Translations under genes and position numbers: made by a program
In this document: positions 35,501 through 39,643 of the stretch, in pieces
Layout of the letters: every line of letters begins with the position of its first letter
How positions within the stretch are numbered: the stretch's first letter is position 1
Notes under the pieces: generated by a model
Told to the model about the DNA's origin: nothing
Seen by the model: the letters and a program-made list of their open reading frames with translations, nothing else
The model's database searches: none
NCBI GenBank assembly: GCA_029964075.1
Contig: CM057144.1
Span: 12,919,281-12,983,280 of the forward strand
Source of the DNA: Patiria pectinifera
Lineage: Eukaryota; Echinodermata; Asteroidea; Valvatida; Asterinidae
DNA: 64,000 nucleotides
Direction: 5' to 3'

Positions 35501-36569
35501 GATAAGCTTGGCTGGACAAGGACCAAGACTGACGAGATTCTGCTCCCTGTGATGAAGAAACTGAATGAGAAAGTGGTGAGTTTTTTAAATGGTCGCAAAG
35601 ATTAGACTAGGTTGTAGCCACCTGAAAAAAATTGTTTTTAAGTGTCCTTTACTAATATCAACATTTTTTTATTTTTTATTTTAGACACAGAGTAAAATCA
35701 CCTCCTTCTTACAATCTGAGAGGGGAGATCCCCGAAAGGTGACCAGCAAGCGTCTGCAACGAGTCTTGAGACATCTCCGCAATCCTCAAGCAGCTGAACA
35801 AGAAGAGGAAACAAAAATGAAGGGGAGTAGAAAAGGAGCAAGTGGGAGGAAAGGCAAAAATGAGACAGTTGCTAAGGTGACCAAACCCAAGAAGAGGAAA
35901 AGAGATGAAGGAGATGAAGACTGTGGAGCTAGAACTATTGACTCACAGAGTGATGCGGTATCCATGGTAACCAGTGACAGTGCGGATGGGGAGGACGAGG
36001 CAGTGAAGAGGAGCAACCAAGCGACTGATGATGACGGGGAAGACACGCATTCATCAAGTGAGGAGTATGCAGCACCAAAGAAGATTAAAAGGGCGATAGA
36101 TGCTGCAGATTCTCCATCATCTAGCTTACGAAGAAGTCACAGAACTAGCGGGAAGATTACAGACTACGAGGAAGATAAACAATCTCTTCTGGCAGAGTTT
36201 CTTGAAATTGAGGAAACCATGGCTCGAAAAACAGAGGGCGTTATTCCAAGAACTCCCACAACAGATCTGAGTAAAAACGCAGGTGGCGATGAGACACTTG
36301 TCAGTAATTTGAGGACGGAATATTCAAAAGCCAGTGCAGAAGGAGCCAAACCAATTGCAGAAAGTGAGGAGCCTTCAGAAATGAAAAGTGAACTTCATGG
36401 ACTCGGGAAGCGTCTTGGTAAAAGGGGTAGAGGTCCCGGTGTGAAAGGTCGAAGGGGAAAGGGTAAAGGTCAAGTGGGAGTGAAAGGGAAAGGAAAAGCA
36501 GCTATTGGTGGTGTGAGAGGCGGAGGTCCTAAACTGTCGGAGAGTAGCAGTAGTGATTCTGATGAGTAA
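5449..36569 (+). CDS. ERCC5: DNA repair endonuclease XPG/ERCC5, 14 exons
   Basis: This is the structure-specific nuclease that cuts 3' of the lesion in nucleotide excision repair, working in the nucleus with TFIIH and PCNA. Exons: 5449-5536, 8704-8879, 15242-15357, 17610-17714, 19059-19248, 27109-28174, 29363-29528, 30063-30261, 30928-31047, 32570-32783, 33426-33570, 34557-34748, 35491-35575, 35685-36569. Phases chain without conflict to 1248 residues, close to the roughly 1190 of the human protein. The N-domain begins [10 protein letters not shown] and contains VFDG; the I-domain carries EAEAQC, DDSD and [10 protein letters not shown]; the PCNA-binding motif is QSKITSFL. The middle is the long acidic low-complexity spacer typical of XPG; the tail is basic. 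Introns harbour two nested genes, one AT-AC intron and several duplicated exon edges. Confidence 0.93.
5632..5698 (-). repeat. tRNA-like sequence in ERCC5 intron 1
   Basis: On the minus strand it reads CTGGATAGCTAAGTTGG, an A box, then an anticodon-like hairpin, a B box GGTTCAAGCCC and a closing ATCCAG that pairs with the 5' end. The D and T arms look plausible, but the location and similarity to 34345-34420 suggest a tRNA-derived repeat rather than a working tRNA gene. Confidence 0.5.
5843..6238 (+). mobile_element. tRNA-derived SINE, family A
   Basis: The element begins GGGGCGCTGTGGTCCAATGG (A box), has a B box GGGTTCGAATCC at about 5896-5907, an unrelated body that includes TTTGCCCCGGTGTTTCTGGC, and ends in an ATT microsatellite tail. 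A full copy in the opposite orientation is at 9300-9709 and a truncated one at 52313-52555. Confidence 0.85.
6370..7040. repeat. Dispersed repeat, family Z
   Basis: This segment shares its ends (TTGTTCATTTGAAGCAA on the left, TTTTGGATGGCTGCAAATGATG on the right, shown here in part) and the phrase TGCCAGAAAGAATTAATTC with copies at 41050-41560 (plus) and 16370-16545 (minus). It is probably a non-autonomous transposon. A poly-purine and GC-rich insertion in the centre (about 6660-6740) differs between copies. Confidence 0.6.
7041..8092. other. ERCC5 intron 1, no gene seen
   Basis: Intronic sequence without recognisable exon. A small block resembling the downstream tandem repeat (GGAGGAATTTGGAGGATTGAGG) lies at 7890-7912. 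Confidence 0.4.
8093..8455 (+). repeat. Tandem repeat, about 110-bp unit, three and a fraction copies
   Basis: The phrases GGAGGAATTTGCAGGATTGAGG, CTATTTTTCCATGAGGGCAA and GGCAGTGGTCACCCCTCCAC repeat in the same order about every 110 bp. The unit itself contains an internal repeat of GGATTTTGCAGGATT. It lies about 250 bp before ERCC5 exon 2. Confidence 0.8.
8704..8879 (+). CDS. ERCC5: ERCC5 exon 2
   Basis: Completes the N-domain: [11 protein letters not shown], the stretch [20 protein letters not shown] and the VFDG motif, whose Asp binds catalytic metal in XPG-family nucleases. Enters in phase 1 after TTGAG and leaves in phase 0 at gtaagt. A hAT-type MITE starts 28 bp beyond the donor. Confidence 0.9.
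8900..9283. mobile_element. hAT-type MITE with perfect 8-bp target duplication
   Basis: A 368-bp element (8908-9275) has terminal inverted repeats CAGGCGCGGTTCTA and TAGAACCGCGCCTG and is flanked by AGCAGATT on both sides (8900-8907 and 9276-9283). An 8-bp duplication and CAG-type ends are the hAT hallmark. Inside are G and C homopolymer runs facing each other near the two ends. There is no transposase. Confidence 0.88.
9300..9709 (-). mobile_element. tRNA-derived SINE, family A, minus orientation
   Basis: This is the reverse complement of the 5843-6238 element: B box complement at about 9647-9658 (GGATTCGAACCC), A-box complement near 9690-9702, and the AT-rich tail at the left end (TAATAATAATGG). 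It sits 17 bp right of the hAT-type MITE. Confidence 0.85.
10135..10712. repeat. Low-complexity CGAGTA/GAGTAC repeat in two blocks
   Basis: Blocks at 10135-10300 and 10514-10712 consist of degenerate repeats of the hexamer GAGTAC and its relatives (CGAGTA, GTACTC). Because GTAC is its own complement, both strands show the same signature and the block can fold back on itself. Overlapping open frames on both strands are a by-product of the hexamer period. Confidence 0.85.
10713..12292. other. ERCC5 intron 2, upstream region of the nested lectin gene
   Basis: No exon or strong repeat is recognisable. Poly-A and C-rich tracts lie at 11390-11650. The last few hundred bases may hold the promoter and 5' untranslated region of the gene at 12293, but I see no clear core promoter element. 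Confidence 0.4.
12293..13021 (+). CDS. Secreted C-type lectin-like protein with PAN/apple domain, intronless
   Basis: A single 242-codon frame begins with a probable signal peptide (hydrophobic residues about 8-26). A C-type lectin-like domain follows (about 28-155: [13 protein letters not shown], then WIGCKLD in place of the usual WIGL, then closing cysteines [11 protein letters not shown]). The calcium-ligand triplets EPN or QPD and the WND motif are absent, so sugar binding through calcium is unlikely. Residues of about 163-240 match the PAN/apple pattern (C-x-C spacing, ECxxxCxxxxxCxSF-like [15 protein letters not shown], then CQLNQAT). A polyadenylation signal AATAAA lies at 13025-13030, four bases after the stop. 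The gene sits in ERCC5 intron 2 on the same strand. Lack of introns suggests a retrogene or an intron-poor lectin family. Binding partner unknown. Confidence 0.8.
   Translation: MPAVVGFSVGVRLSLLSAVAFQVLLATCPTGWVSWRDSCYIFLPEMMSWHQAVTACDRASVGHLAVPNTPEELDVLLDMDRHRGPGLWIGCKLDSSYLDSSQAACVDDGRLLAPIKVSLWGNDPRIDCVKLRTGRDDVVQASRGFCDKNKTAICEMPDPARRFCMSSDRSGRFTPQCLLDHGFKNLTTMGLIDCGEACWAEPRCHSFNLWQRSGPRKTCQLNQATRPGAVFKQIQHCSFFAL
13031..13884. other. ERCC5 intron 2, no gene seen
   Basis: Sequence downstream of the nested lectin gene, without recognisable exon or repeat boundary. Confidence 0.4.
13885..14455 (+). repeat. Dispersed repeat, family X
   Basis: Shares long segments (for example CCTATTGGTCGAGAGCC, TTTTATTGGTTGAACGT, GGAGTTGTTTACGACTT and GGTATTTATGAATTGG) with 15630-16140 on the same strand and with 59375-59890 and 61550-61880 on the opposite strand. 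The short frame 14075-14350 lies inside it and is not conserved among copies. Confidence 0.7.
15117..15241 (+). repeat. Duplicated acceptor and 5' edge of ERCC5 exon 3
   Basis: The phrase TTTACATCGCGGTAGTGTTT, a pyrimidine tract TTTATCCTTAG and the exon beginning GTTGCCAGGAGACAGAAACG occur twice, 84 bp apart. The first copy (acceptor AG at 15156-15157) runs into an in-frame TAA before reaching the true exon, so only the second acceptor at 15240-15241 gives a coding transcript. Confidence 0.85.
15242..15357 (+). CDS. ERCC5: ERCC5 exon 3
   Basis: Encodes a basic helical segment (VARRQKRE, then [15 protein letters not shown]) matching the conserved KRRQRK...TTEKLLKTFLK stretch that follows the N-domain of XPG. 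Enters in phase 0 after TTATCCTTAG and leaves in phase 2 at gtaata. Too short and too frame-shifted to stand out as an open frame. Its acceptor is duplicated upstream. Confidence 0.85.
15630..16206 (+). repeat. Family X repeat ending in a large hairpin
   Basis: The left part aligns with 13885-14455. The right end (16091-16206) is an almost perfect inverted repeat: arms of about 50 bp (left arm through CTGGGTGCTGATAATTACC, right arm its complement) around an 18-bp GC-rich loop. The other family X copies show only one arm. Confidence 0.75.
16370..16545 (-). repeat. Family Z repeat fragment, minus orientation
   Basis: Complement of the right part of 6370-7040, recognised by AAACTCCCTGTGAAATTATT and TTCTGGCATGCTGTCATTTTG. 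Confidence 0.6.
16546..17609. other. ERCC5 intron 3, no assigned gene
   Basis: No ERCC5 exon is expected here because exons 3 and 4 join in phase. The frame at 16580-16777 looks somewhat coding-like (rich in charged residues and without repeats) but I recognise no domain. Confidence 0.4.
17610..17714 (+). CDS. ERCC5: ERCC5 exon 4
   Basis: Encodes [18 protein letters not shown], matching the human LTQVRRENDLYVLPPLQ region. The acceptor TCTGTATCAAG at 17608-17609 is needed for phase 2 entry from exon 3; the nearer AG at 17618-17619 would be out of phase. Leaves in phase 2 at gtaagg. Confidence 0.8.
18036..18320 (+). repeat. Dispersed repeat, family V
   Basis: Aligns with 33062-33375 in ERCC5 intron 10: shared phrases include CGAGTATCTGTTTGC, GAAGTTGTCTACTGA-like and GGTAAACTCTTGGTGG-like segments. 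No coding potential recognised. Confidence 0.65.
19059..19248 (+). CDS. ERCC5: ERCC5 exon 5
   Basis: Encodes an acidic run (DSDSDDD) then [20 protein letters not shown] and [11 protein letters not shown], which match human [30 protein letters not shown]. Phase 2 in (TTTTACAG), phase 0 out (gtaagg). Followed by two partial tandem copies of its own 3' edge. Confidence 0.92.
19249..19515 (+). repeat. Two tandem copies of ERCC5 exon 5 3' edge and donor
   Basis: The exon end (ATGAAGGAGAACAAGAAGAG to CAACTTCCCAAG) recurs ending at 19368 with an intact gtaagg, and again ending at 19495 where the donor has become ataagg. Spacing is 120 and 127 bp. Extending the exon to the second donor adds 120 bases but runs into an in-frame TAA, so the copies are decoys. 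Confidence 0.88.
19516..20275. other. ERCC5 intron 5, 3' flank of the nested TRIM gene
   Basis: AT-rich sequence with no exon. It should include the 3' untranslated region of the minus-strand TRIM gene; several AATAAA-like motifs on either strand exist but none is decisive. Confidence 0.4.
20276..22769 (-). CDS. TRIM protein: RING, two B-boxes, coiled coil, NHL-like repeats
   Basis: Two coding exons, 22769-21489 plus one base at 21488, and 20928-20276, join in phase 1 (donor gtaaat, acceptor CTTCCCCAG) to 644 residues. RING finger at about 12-65 ([17 protein letters not shown]), B-box 1 at about 98-140 (CEIC...CLDC...CSKC), B-box 2 at about 165-205 (CNKH...CETC...CRDC...H), a coiled coil to about 310, then beta-propeller NHL-like repeats to the end ([30 protein letters not shown]). 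This is the layout of TRIM2/3/32/56/71-type E3 ubiquitin ligases. The start at ATG 22769 is preferred because TTTGTTTCAACAG just upstream looks like an acceptor of a 5' untranslated intron. The gene is nested antisense in ERCC5 intron 5. Substrates unknown; similar genes are highly expanded in invertebrate deuterostomes. Confidence 0.88.
21061..21425 (+). mobile_element. tRNA-derived SINE, family B, in the TRIM intron
   Basis: Starts GTGGCCTCGTGGTTAGGGC (A-box region), has B box GGGTTCGAGTCC, a body containing AGTAAATGGGTACCTGTGAGG, and ends in an ATT tail. A truncated copy is at 57559-57745. Confidence 0.85.
23041..23535 (+). repeat. Tandem hairpin repeat, about 65-85-bp unit, six copies
   Basis: Each unit contains ACAAAAGGTC, a short spacer with GGATAAC, then GACCTTTTGT, its exact complement, followed by the near-palindrome CCACACCTGTGG. 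Copies begin at about 23061, 23186, 23251, 23335, 23416 and 23493. Upstream of the TRIM gene on its strand, within ERCC5 intron 5. Confidence 0.85.
23738..24407. mobile_element. MITE with about 200-bp terminal inverted repeats, TA target
   Basis: The left end TACAGGGTGAGTAAAAAA and right end TTTTTTACCCTGTA are complementary, and similarity between the two arms continues for about 200 bp each (for example AAGTAGCTTATGAAATTGGC on the right and its complement on the left). The element, 23740-24405, is flanked by TA, as in the Tc1/mariner group. No transposase. Confidence 0.8.
24406..27108. other. ERCC5 intron 5, repeats without recognised gene
   Basis: Includes a segment at 25790-26240 that resembles 42470-42540 and 43240-43410 (phrases TTCGAAAATG, AACCAAGAAAAAC, GTATTCCCTTTAA), and a pogo/Tigger-like terminal motif ACAGTGAAACACCGCTATACCG at 26505. 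No exon is needed here because exon 5 joins exon 6 in phase. Confidence 0.4.
27109..28174 (+). CDS. ERCC5: ERCC5 exon 6, large acidic spacer exon
   Basis: Begins [17 protein letters not shown], like human ESDDFSQYQLKGLLKK, and contains [12 protein letters not shown], like SEDTSHYILIK. The remaining 290 residues are Ser/Asp/Glu/Lys-rich and unstructured in appearance, as in the spacer of XPG that contacts TFIIH. Repeated IIDD/LIDDD motifs (about 27520 and 27820) may be SUMO-interaction-like. Phase 0 in (TTTGTAG), phase 1 out (gtgagt). Confidence 0.9.
28256..28938. mobile_element. MITE-like inverted repeat element
   Basis: Ends CAGGGTAAGTAAAC and TTTTTTACTCACACTG face each other, and inner segments such as AAGAAGTTCTGCAT (28297) and its complement near 28875 extend the inverted repeat to about 130 bp. 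Related to the element at 23740. It lies 80 bp after the exon 6 donor. Confidence 0.65.
28985..29184. mobile_element. pogo/Tigger-like MITE
   Basis: Starts TACAGTCGAGTCTCGTTAAT and ends TAATGAGAGTCGACGGCATG before CTGTA; the related family Y copies at 36866-37170 and 37764-38080 begin ACAGTT(G/T)ACACTCGTTAAT. CAGT ends flanked by TA fit the pogo group. Confidence 0.6.
29363..29528 (+). CDS. ERCC5: ERCC5 exon 7
   Basis: Encodes EEFVEVPD, matching human SFIEVQS, and an otherwise low-complexity spacer. Phase 1 in (TCTTCATCAG), phase 2 out (gtattg). Too short for a stand-alone frame but the phase chain requires it. Confidence 0.8.
29645..29885 (-). repeat. Dispersed repeat, family W, minus orientation
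   Basis: Complement of copies at 33870-34130 and 46640-46880; shared phrases include TCCTTTCAGTCAAAATCA and CATAAAGCAGGATTG. All three copies lie in introns. Confidence 0.65.
30063..30261 (+). CDS. ERCC5: ERCC5 exon 8
   Basis: Acidic region ([17 protein letters not shown]) then a charged helix ending KEWQAMN, which aligns with human HEWQDIN. Phase 2 in (TGTGTCTAG), phase 0 out (gtaaag). Confidence 0.88.
30928..31047 (+). CDS. ERCC5: ERCC5 exon 9
   Basis: Encodes a helix [20 protein letters not shown] and [16 protein letters not shown], matching human LESNLLAQQNSLKAQ and ERIAATVTGQMFLESQ just before the I-domain. Phase 0 both sides. Followed by degraded copies of its 3' edge. Confidence 0.9.
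31048..31230 (+). repeat. Degraded tandem copies of ERCC5 exon 9 3' edge and donor
   Basis: The exon end (ATCACCGACCTCATGTATGC...GAGAGC, then gtaagaatgtcttg) is echoed at about 31100-31145 as ATCAGAGACCAGATTTATGC with the donor lost, and at 31190-31229 as ATCAGAGACCTTACGTATGA with gtaagaatgtcttg intact (GT at 31219-31220). Spacing is about 85-90 bp. Confidence 0.75.
31231..31900. other. ERCC5 intron 9, unique part
   Basis: No exon recognised between exon 9 and the acceptor array; the branch site of the authentic intron may lie at its right end or within the array. Confidence 0.4.
31901..32569 (+). repeat. Minisatellite of 16 extra copies of ERCC5 exon 10 acceptor and 5' edge
   Basis: Unit of 41 bp: GAATTGCTCCAACTGTTTGG then CATTCCGTACGT then TGTTTGTAG. 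Acceptor-like TTTGTAG ends fall at 31910 (variant CTGTAG), 31951, 31992, 32033, 32074, 32118, 32159, 32200, 32241, 32282, 32323, 32364, 32405, 32446, 32487, 32528, and the true one at 32569. One unit has 3 extra bases. Each unit equals the exon's own first bases ([11 protein letters not shown]) plus its splice site. Long minus-strand frames across it are by-products of a unit length not divisible by three. Confidence 0.95.
32570..32783 (+). CDS. ERCC5: ERCC5 exon 10, catalytic I-domain
   Basis: Encodes [20 protein letters not shown], with the metal-binding Glu pair, and [20 protein letters not shown] with the catalytic Asp residues. Phase 0 in at the last of 17 identical acceptors, phase 1 out at gtaggt. 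Confidence 0.93.
33062..33375 (+). repeat. Dispersed repeat, family V, second copy
   Basis: Aligns with 18036-18320. Both copies lie in ERCC5 introns in the same orientation. Confidence 0.65.
33426..33570 (+). CDS. ERCC5: ERCC5 exon 11, helix-two-turn-helix
   Basis: Encodes [20 protein letters not shown] then [14 protein letters not shown], the conserved H2TH DNA-binding part of XPG nucleases. Phase 1 in (TTTTTCAG), phase 2 out (gtaaga). Confidence 0.93.
33870..34140 (+). repeat. Dispersed repeat, family W
   Basis: See 29645-29885 and 46640-46880; contains TTGTCCTTTCAGTCAAAATC and CACATAAAGCAGGATTGG. Confidence 0.65.
34345..34420 (-). repeat. tRNA-like sequence in ERCC5 intron 11
   Basis: On the minus strand it reads AGCTGGATAGCTCAGTTGGT (A box) and later GCAGGTTCAAACCC (B box), close to the element at 5632-5698. 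A tRNA-derived repeat is likelier than a working tRNA. Confidence 0.5.
34557..34748 (+). CDS. ERCC5: ERCC5 exon 12, ending at an AT-AC donor
   Basis: Encodes [19 protein letters not shown] and [13 protein letters not shown], matching human SEWWHEAQK, VKKKLRTLQL and FLWGKPDLDKIRE. No GT donor fits; reading through meets a stop at 34765. Splicing at GA/ATATCCTA restores the conserved REF with the next exon. Confidence 0.9.
34749..35490 (+). promoter_or_regulatory. Minor-class (U12) AT-AC intron
   Basis: The intron begins ATATCCTA, one base from the U12 donor consensus ATATCCTT, and ends TTAC. A perfect U12 branch-point motif TTCCTTAAC lies at 35471-35479, about 12 bases before the acceptor, within the narrow spacing required. 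The exon junction then reads [12 protein letters not shown], matching human IREFCQRYFGW. Confidence 0.93.
35100..35470 (+). repeat. Degenerate GGATTTTCCTC tandem repeat inside the U12 intron
   Basis: About 370 bp made of variants of GGATTTTCCTC(G/A)G at 11-15-bp spacing. It is pyrimidine-rich on the transcribed sense and contains many near matches to the U12 branch motif (TTCCTCAAG, TTCCTGAGA). Confidence 0.8.
35491..35575 (+). CDS. ERCC5: ERCC5 exon 13
   Basis: Encodes [20 protein letters not shown], aligned with human [20 protein letters not shown]. Phase 2 in after the AC acceptor, phase 0 out at gtgagt. Confidence 0.92.
35685..36569 (+). CDS. ERCC5: ERCC5 exon 14, PCNA-binding motif and basic tail
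   Basis: Opens with [10 protein letters not shown], a PCNA-interacting (PIP) motif equal to human QLRIDSFFRL, then [12 protein letters not shown]. The remaining 260 residues are Lys/Glu/Ser-rich with likely bipartite nuclear localisation signals (PKKRKRDE) and a Gly/Lys/Arg tail ([12 protein letters not shown]) ending in [10 protein letters not shown]. Stop TAA at 36567-36569. The acceptor is preceded by a strong TTTTTTATTTTAG tract. Confidence 0.92.
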   Translation, partial: TQSKITSFLQSERGDPRKVTSKRLQRVLRHLRNPQAAEQEEETKMKGSRKGASGRKGKNETVAKVTKPKKRKRDEGDEDCGARTIDSQSDAVSMVTSDSADGEDEAVKRSNQATDDDGEDTHSSSEEYAAPKKIKRAIDAADSPSSSLRRSHRTSGKITDYEEDKQSLLAEFLEIEETMARKTEGVIPRTPTTDLSKNAGGDETLVSNLRTEYSKASAEGAKPIAESEEPSEMKSELHGLGKRLGKRGRGPGVKGRRGKGKGQVGVKGKGKAAIGGVRGGGPKLSESSSSDSDE

Positions 36570-36865
36570 GGGTGTCCTTGACAATTGGGTTCAGTGGGCA
36601 TCCCTAGAGGGCGCTGTTTATTACTCGCCAGTTCTGCCGGAGTGTTTGAGTGCACTTTCTTGACCTTTCTGGTAGTGAAACAGAGATTCCCCAGAGCCTC
36701 AGAGGTGCTGTAAACGTACAAACCTGAAGAAATATGTAGAGGGAAGACGGTGACGGGAGGTTCAGTTTTAGAGGTTTTCAAGACTGAAAAGCTAATCCAC
36801 CTGTTTGCCTGGCGGGACCGAAACCCTGGTCACCCGGGGGAGGGGGGGGGGGCCTGCCCCAGTAC

Positions 36866-38085
36866 AGTTTACACTCGTTAATATAAACGTGCCTGGACCT
36901 AGCCAAAATATTGTCTATCACAATTTTGTATTAAAGTGGAATGCCAGTCTCATTTATTGTGCACATAAATGCACAGTTATAGGACCAATGCTTTGTTTGC
37001 TATAACCAGAACGAGAGTTGGTTGTATATAATATAAACAATATTTATAATGAAATATTAATAGTGACAGCAATAAATGAAGACAAACTGAGACAATCATG
37101 TTGTGTACCAAATTTAATAAATCTTGTGACTAGCTTTATTCATTATTCCTGCATTGAGATTATAAATAGTCATGGTTTAAAAGTACCCCCCAACCAAAAA
37201 AACCTGAAATTTGCTGCTTGCAAAGGACTGCGCCTCTAAAAGTATCTTTTTAGAATATTGAAACGAAGATGAGTGATTTTTGCATTTTTTACTCGATTCT
37301 AATCCCTTTGACCAAACAGCTTTATGAAATGTGAATAAATTGTTTTAAAAAAGAGCGCCCTCTAGCGTAAAAAGAGTCAAGCTCAGCCCCTCCCCTTTTT
37401 TTATTTCGAAATTTGTAGGGGGATCTGCCCTTGGTATGCCCCCCCCCCCCAACCCACTGACAAAATCCTCCTGGGCGTCGCGAAGTGGGGCAAGGGGAGC
37501 GCTTGCCCCGGAAAAGCAAAAAAAAGGAAGGAAAAAAAGAGAGAAAAAAAAAGAAAAAGAGGCGCGAAGTCATAGTGGTGTAAATTTAATGAGTTGGGGG
37601 GGGGGGGCAAAATGTACCTGCCCCCGTCTAAAACTGAGAATTTGTTCAGAGATACAAACAAAATTGGGAAAAATATGTTTTGCCCCCCTCTAGAAAAAAT
37701 CCTGGCGACGCCCATGAAAATCCTGTCTCATGCCACTGCTATCATTTATTACTATTTATCGTACAGTTGACACTCGTTAATATAAACGTGCCTGGACCTA
37801 GCCAAAATATTGTCTATCAGAATTTTGTATTAAAGTGGAATGCCAGTCCCATTCATTGTGCACATAAATGCACAGTTATAGGACCAAGGCTTTGTTTGCT
37901 ATAACCAAAACGAGAGTTGGTTGTATATAATATAAACAATATTTATAATGAAATATTAATAGTGACAGCAATAAATGAAGACAAACTGAGACAATCACGT
38001 TGTGTACCAAATGTAATAAATCTTGTGACTAGCTTTATTCATTATTCCTGCATTGAGATTATAAATATAGTCATGGTTTAAAAGT
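36866..38085 (+). repeat. Family Y repeat, two direct copies around a G-rich segment
   Basis: About 300 bp from TACACTCGTTAATATAAACG at 36870 recur at 37765 with few differences, including AACAATATTTATAATGAAAT. Between them (37375-37725) lies a segment with facing G and C runs (GCCCCCCTC, GGGGGGGGGGCAAAATG) that resembles a further inserted element. Confidence 0.75.
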
Positions 38086-39594
38086 GAAGATTAACAGAAA
38101 AAAATACGTTTATTTGATTTCAAAATTAAAGAAAAGTGTATAAAGGTACAAATTCAAGTGTATTTTTCCAGAAAAAAATAATAAAAATGATATGCAATAG
38201 ATGTTTTCACAAAATGAAGTAAACTTCCTTGGTTTTTGTTATATTATTCCAAAGGTACTACGCAAATATTTTGAATTGGTTATTTTGTAAACTTGAGGGT
38301 TTTTGGGAGCTTGTTTTTCAAATTAATTGACTGCGGTGACCTTTATCAATTGACCACAATTCCACACAGATTCCATACATGTGTAAATGAAGTAAATATC
38401 CTTTTTGTTTGAATAAAAAATAGGGCCGACACGGCATTTTTGCAGACTAGCTCGATGTATGTTCTCTCTCGGTCAACATTTTTATCTTTTTACCACTTTG
38501 TCTAAGCACGATATCTTATCGGTGAACATCGAATGACTTGTGTACTTTAGACTCTATAAAAACCTTAAACCTGAAACTGCGTATGCGAATCTTTAGCCTT
38601 TATCTGTGAAACATTCAAACCAAACAAAAATACGAAGGATTGTAATTGTTTCGAAAGGGGGTGCAAATTTCGAGGGTTGAAGTTATAAGGCCAAAAAAAA
38701 AAAGTTCGGTCTCTGGTCTGCGCGCGCGTCGATTTTAATCATGCGTGTCAATCTTTTTTTTTTCTTCAAAATGTTCCACAAAAGCTCCAACAGCGCCCTC
38801 TTTTGCCGCACCTTCTCAATTTTTTTTTACCAAAGTGCACCAAGAAATGGGAAATTGCACCAAGGCAAATGATCGAGGGCACCAAGGCAAATTATGGAGG
38901 ACACCAACATACACGAAGACACCAAAAAAGCAAAATAGTAACCCACTTTGTCTGTACAATCCAAGCTTGAAAAAAGGGGGAAAAAAGAACGCGTCGCCGC
39001 ATCAATTCCGGAACTTTGGTCTGACCAGAGACCGAATATTTTTATTTTTTTTTGGCCTAAAGAGTCTTTAAAGGTACTTTAATTTTTCATTGTATGGGCC
39101 GGGCCTACAGCAGCACTGACCAACCCAAGCACGTGATATGGATCTATTCATTGTTTTTAGTCTTTCAGTTTGTTCTGCTTTGCTACGCAAGTGACCTGTT
39201 AAGTCCTTGGGTAGCTTACTGACCTCCATAGGTGTCTTACTGACCTCCATAGGTATTTATAAGCTTAATTTAAATTCCCCTGGCCCTGACCCCTGAATTA
39301 AAAGAAATTTTATGCGCCGAAACAACACCCGGTTCATTGTATGGTCCCTGGGCCGAATTTGTGTGATACAGAGACAGACTGGTTCCGTTCTGTAAATTGT
39401 GTTCATTTGAGCGTGAGTGCGATTGGGAACCAGGCAGGTGTACGGGTACGGATTGTGGACATTTAATTTCGAGGCGGAGTTCGGTCGGTGTTTGTCCCAG
39501 TGTGGGAAAAGTTTGTTCCACAAGAATTCCTCGCCAAGGAAGAATCGACAGTTCTAGGAGACGGCTGTGAAGGGAAGAGGAGACATTTTTCATC
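38086..39594. other. Intergenic region between ERCC5 and MAO, putative MAO promoter
   Basis: No exon recognised. The last 300 bp before 39595 have fewer repeats and may hold the MAO promoter and 5' untranslated region; I see no clear TATA box. Confidence 0.4.
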
Positions 39595-39643
39595 ATGACG
39601 AGCAGCAAGAAAGATGTGATTATTATCGGGGGCGGGATCTCGG
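39595..39643 (+). CDS. MAO exon 1
   Basis: Starts [16 protein letters not shown], the FAD/NAD-binding GxGxxG motif; ends in phase 1 at gtaagt. The short N-terminus is as in human MAO-B. Confidence 0.9.
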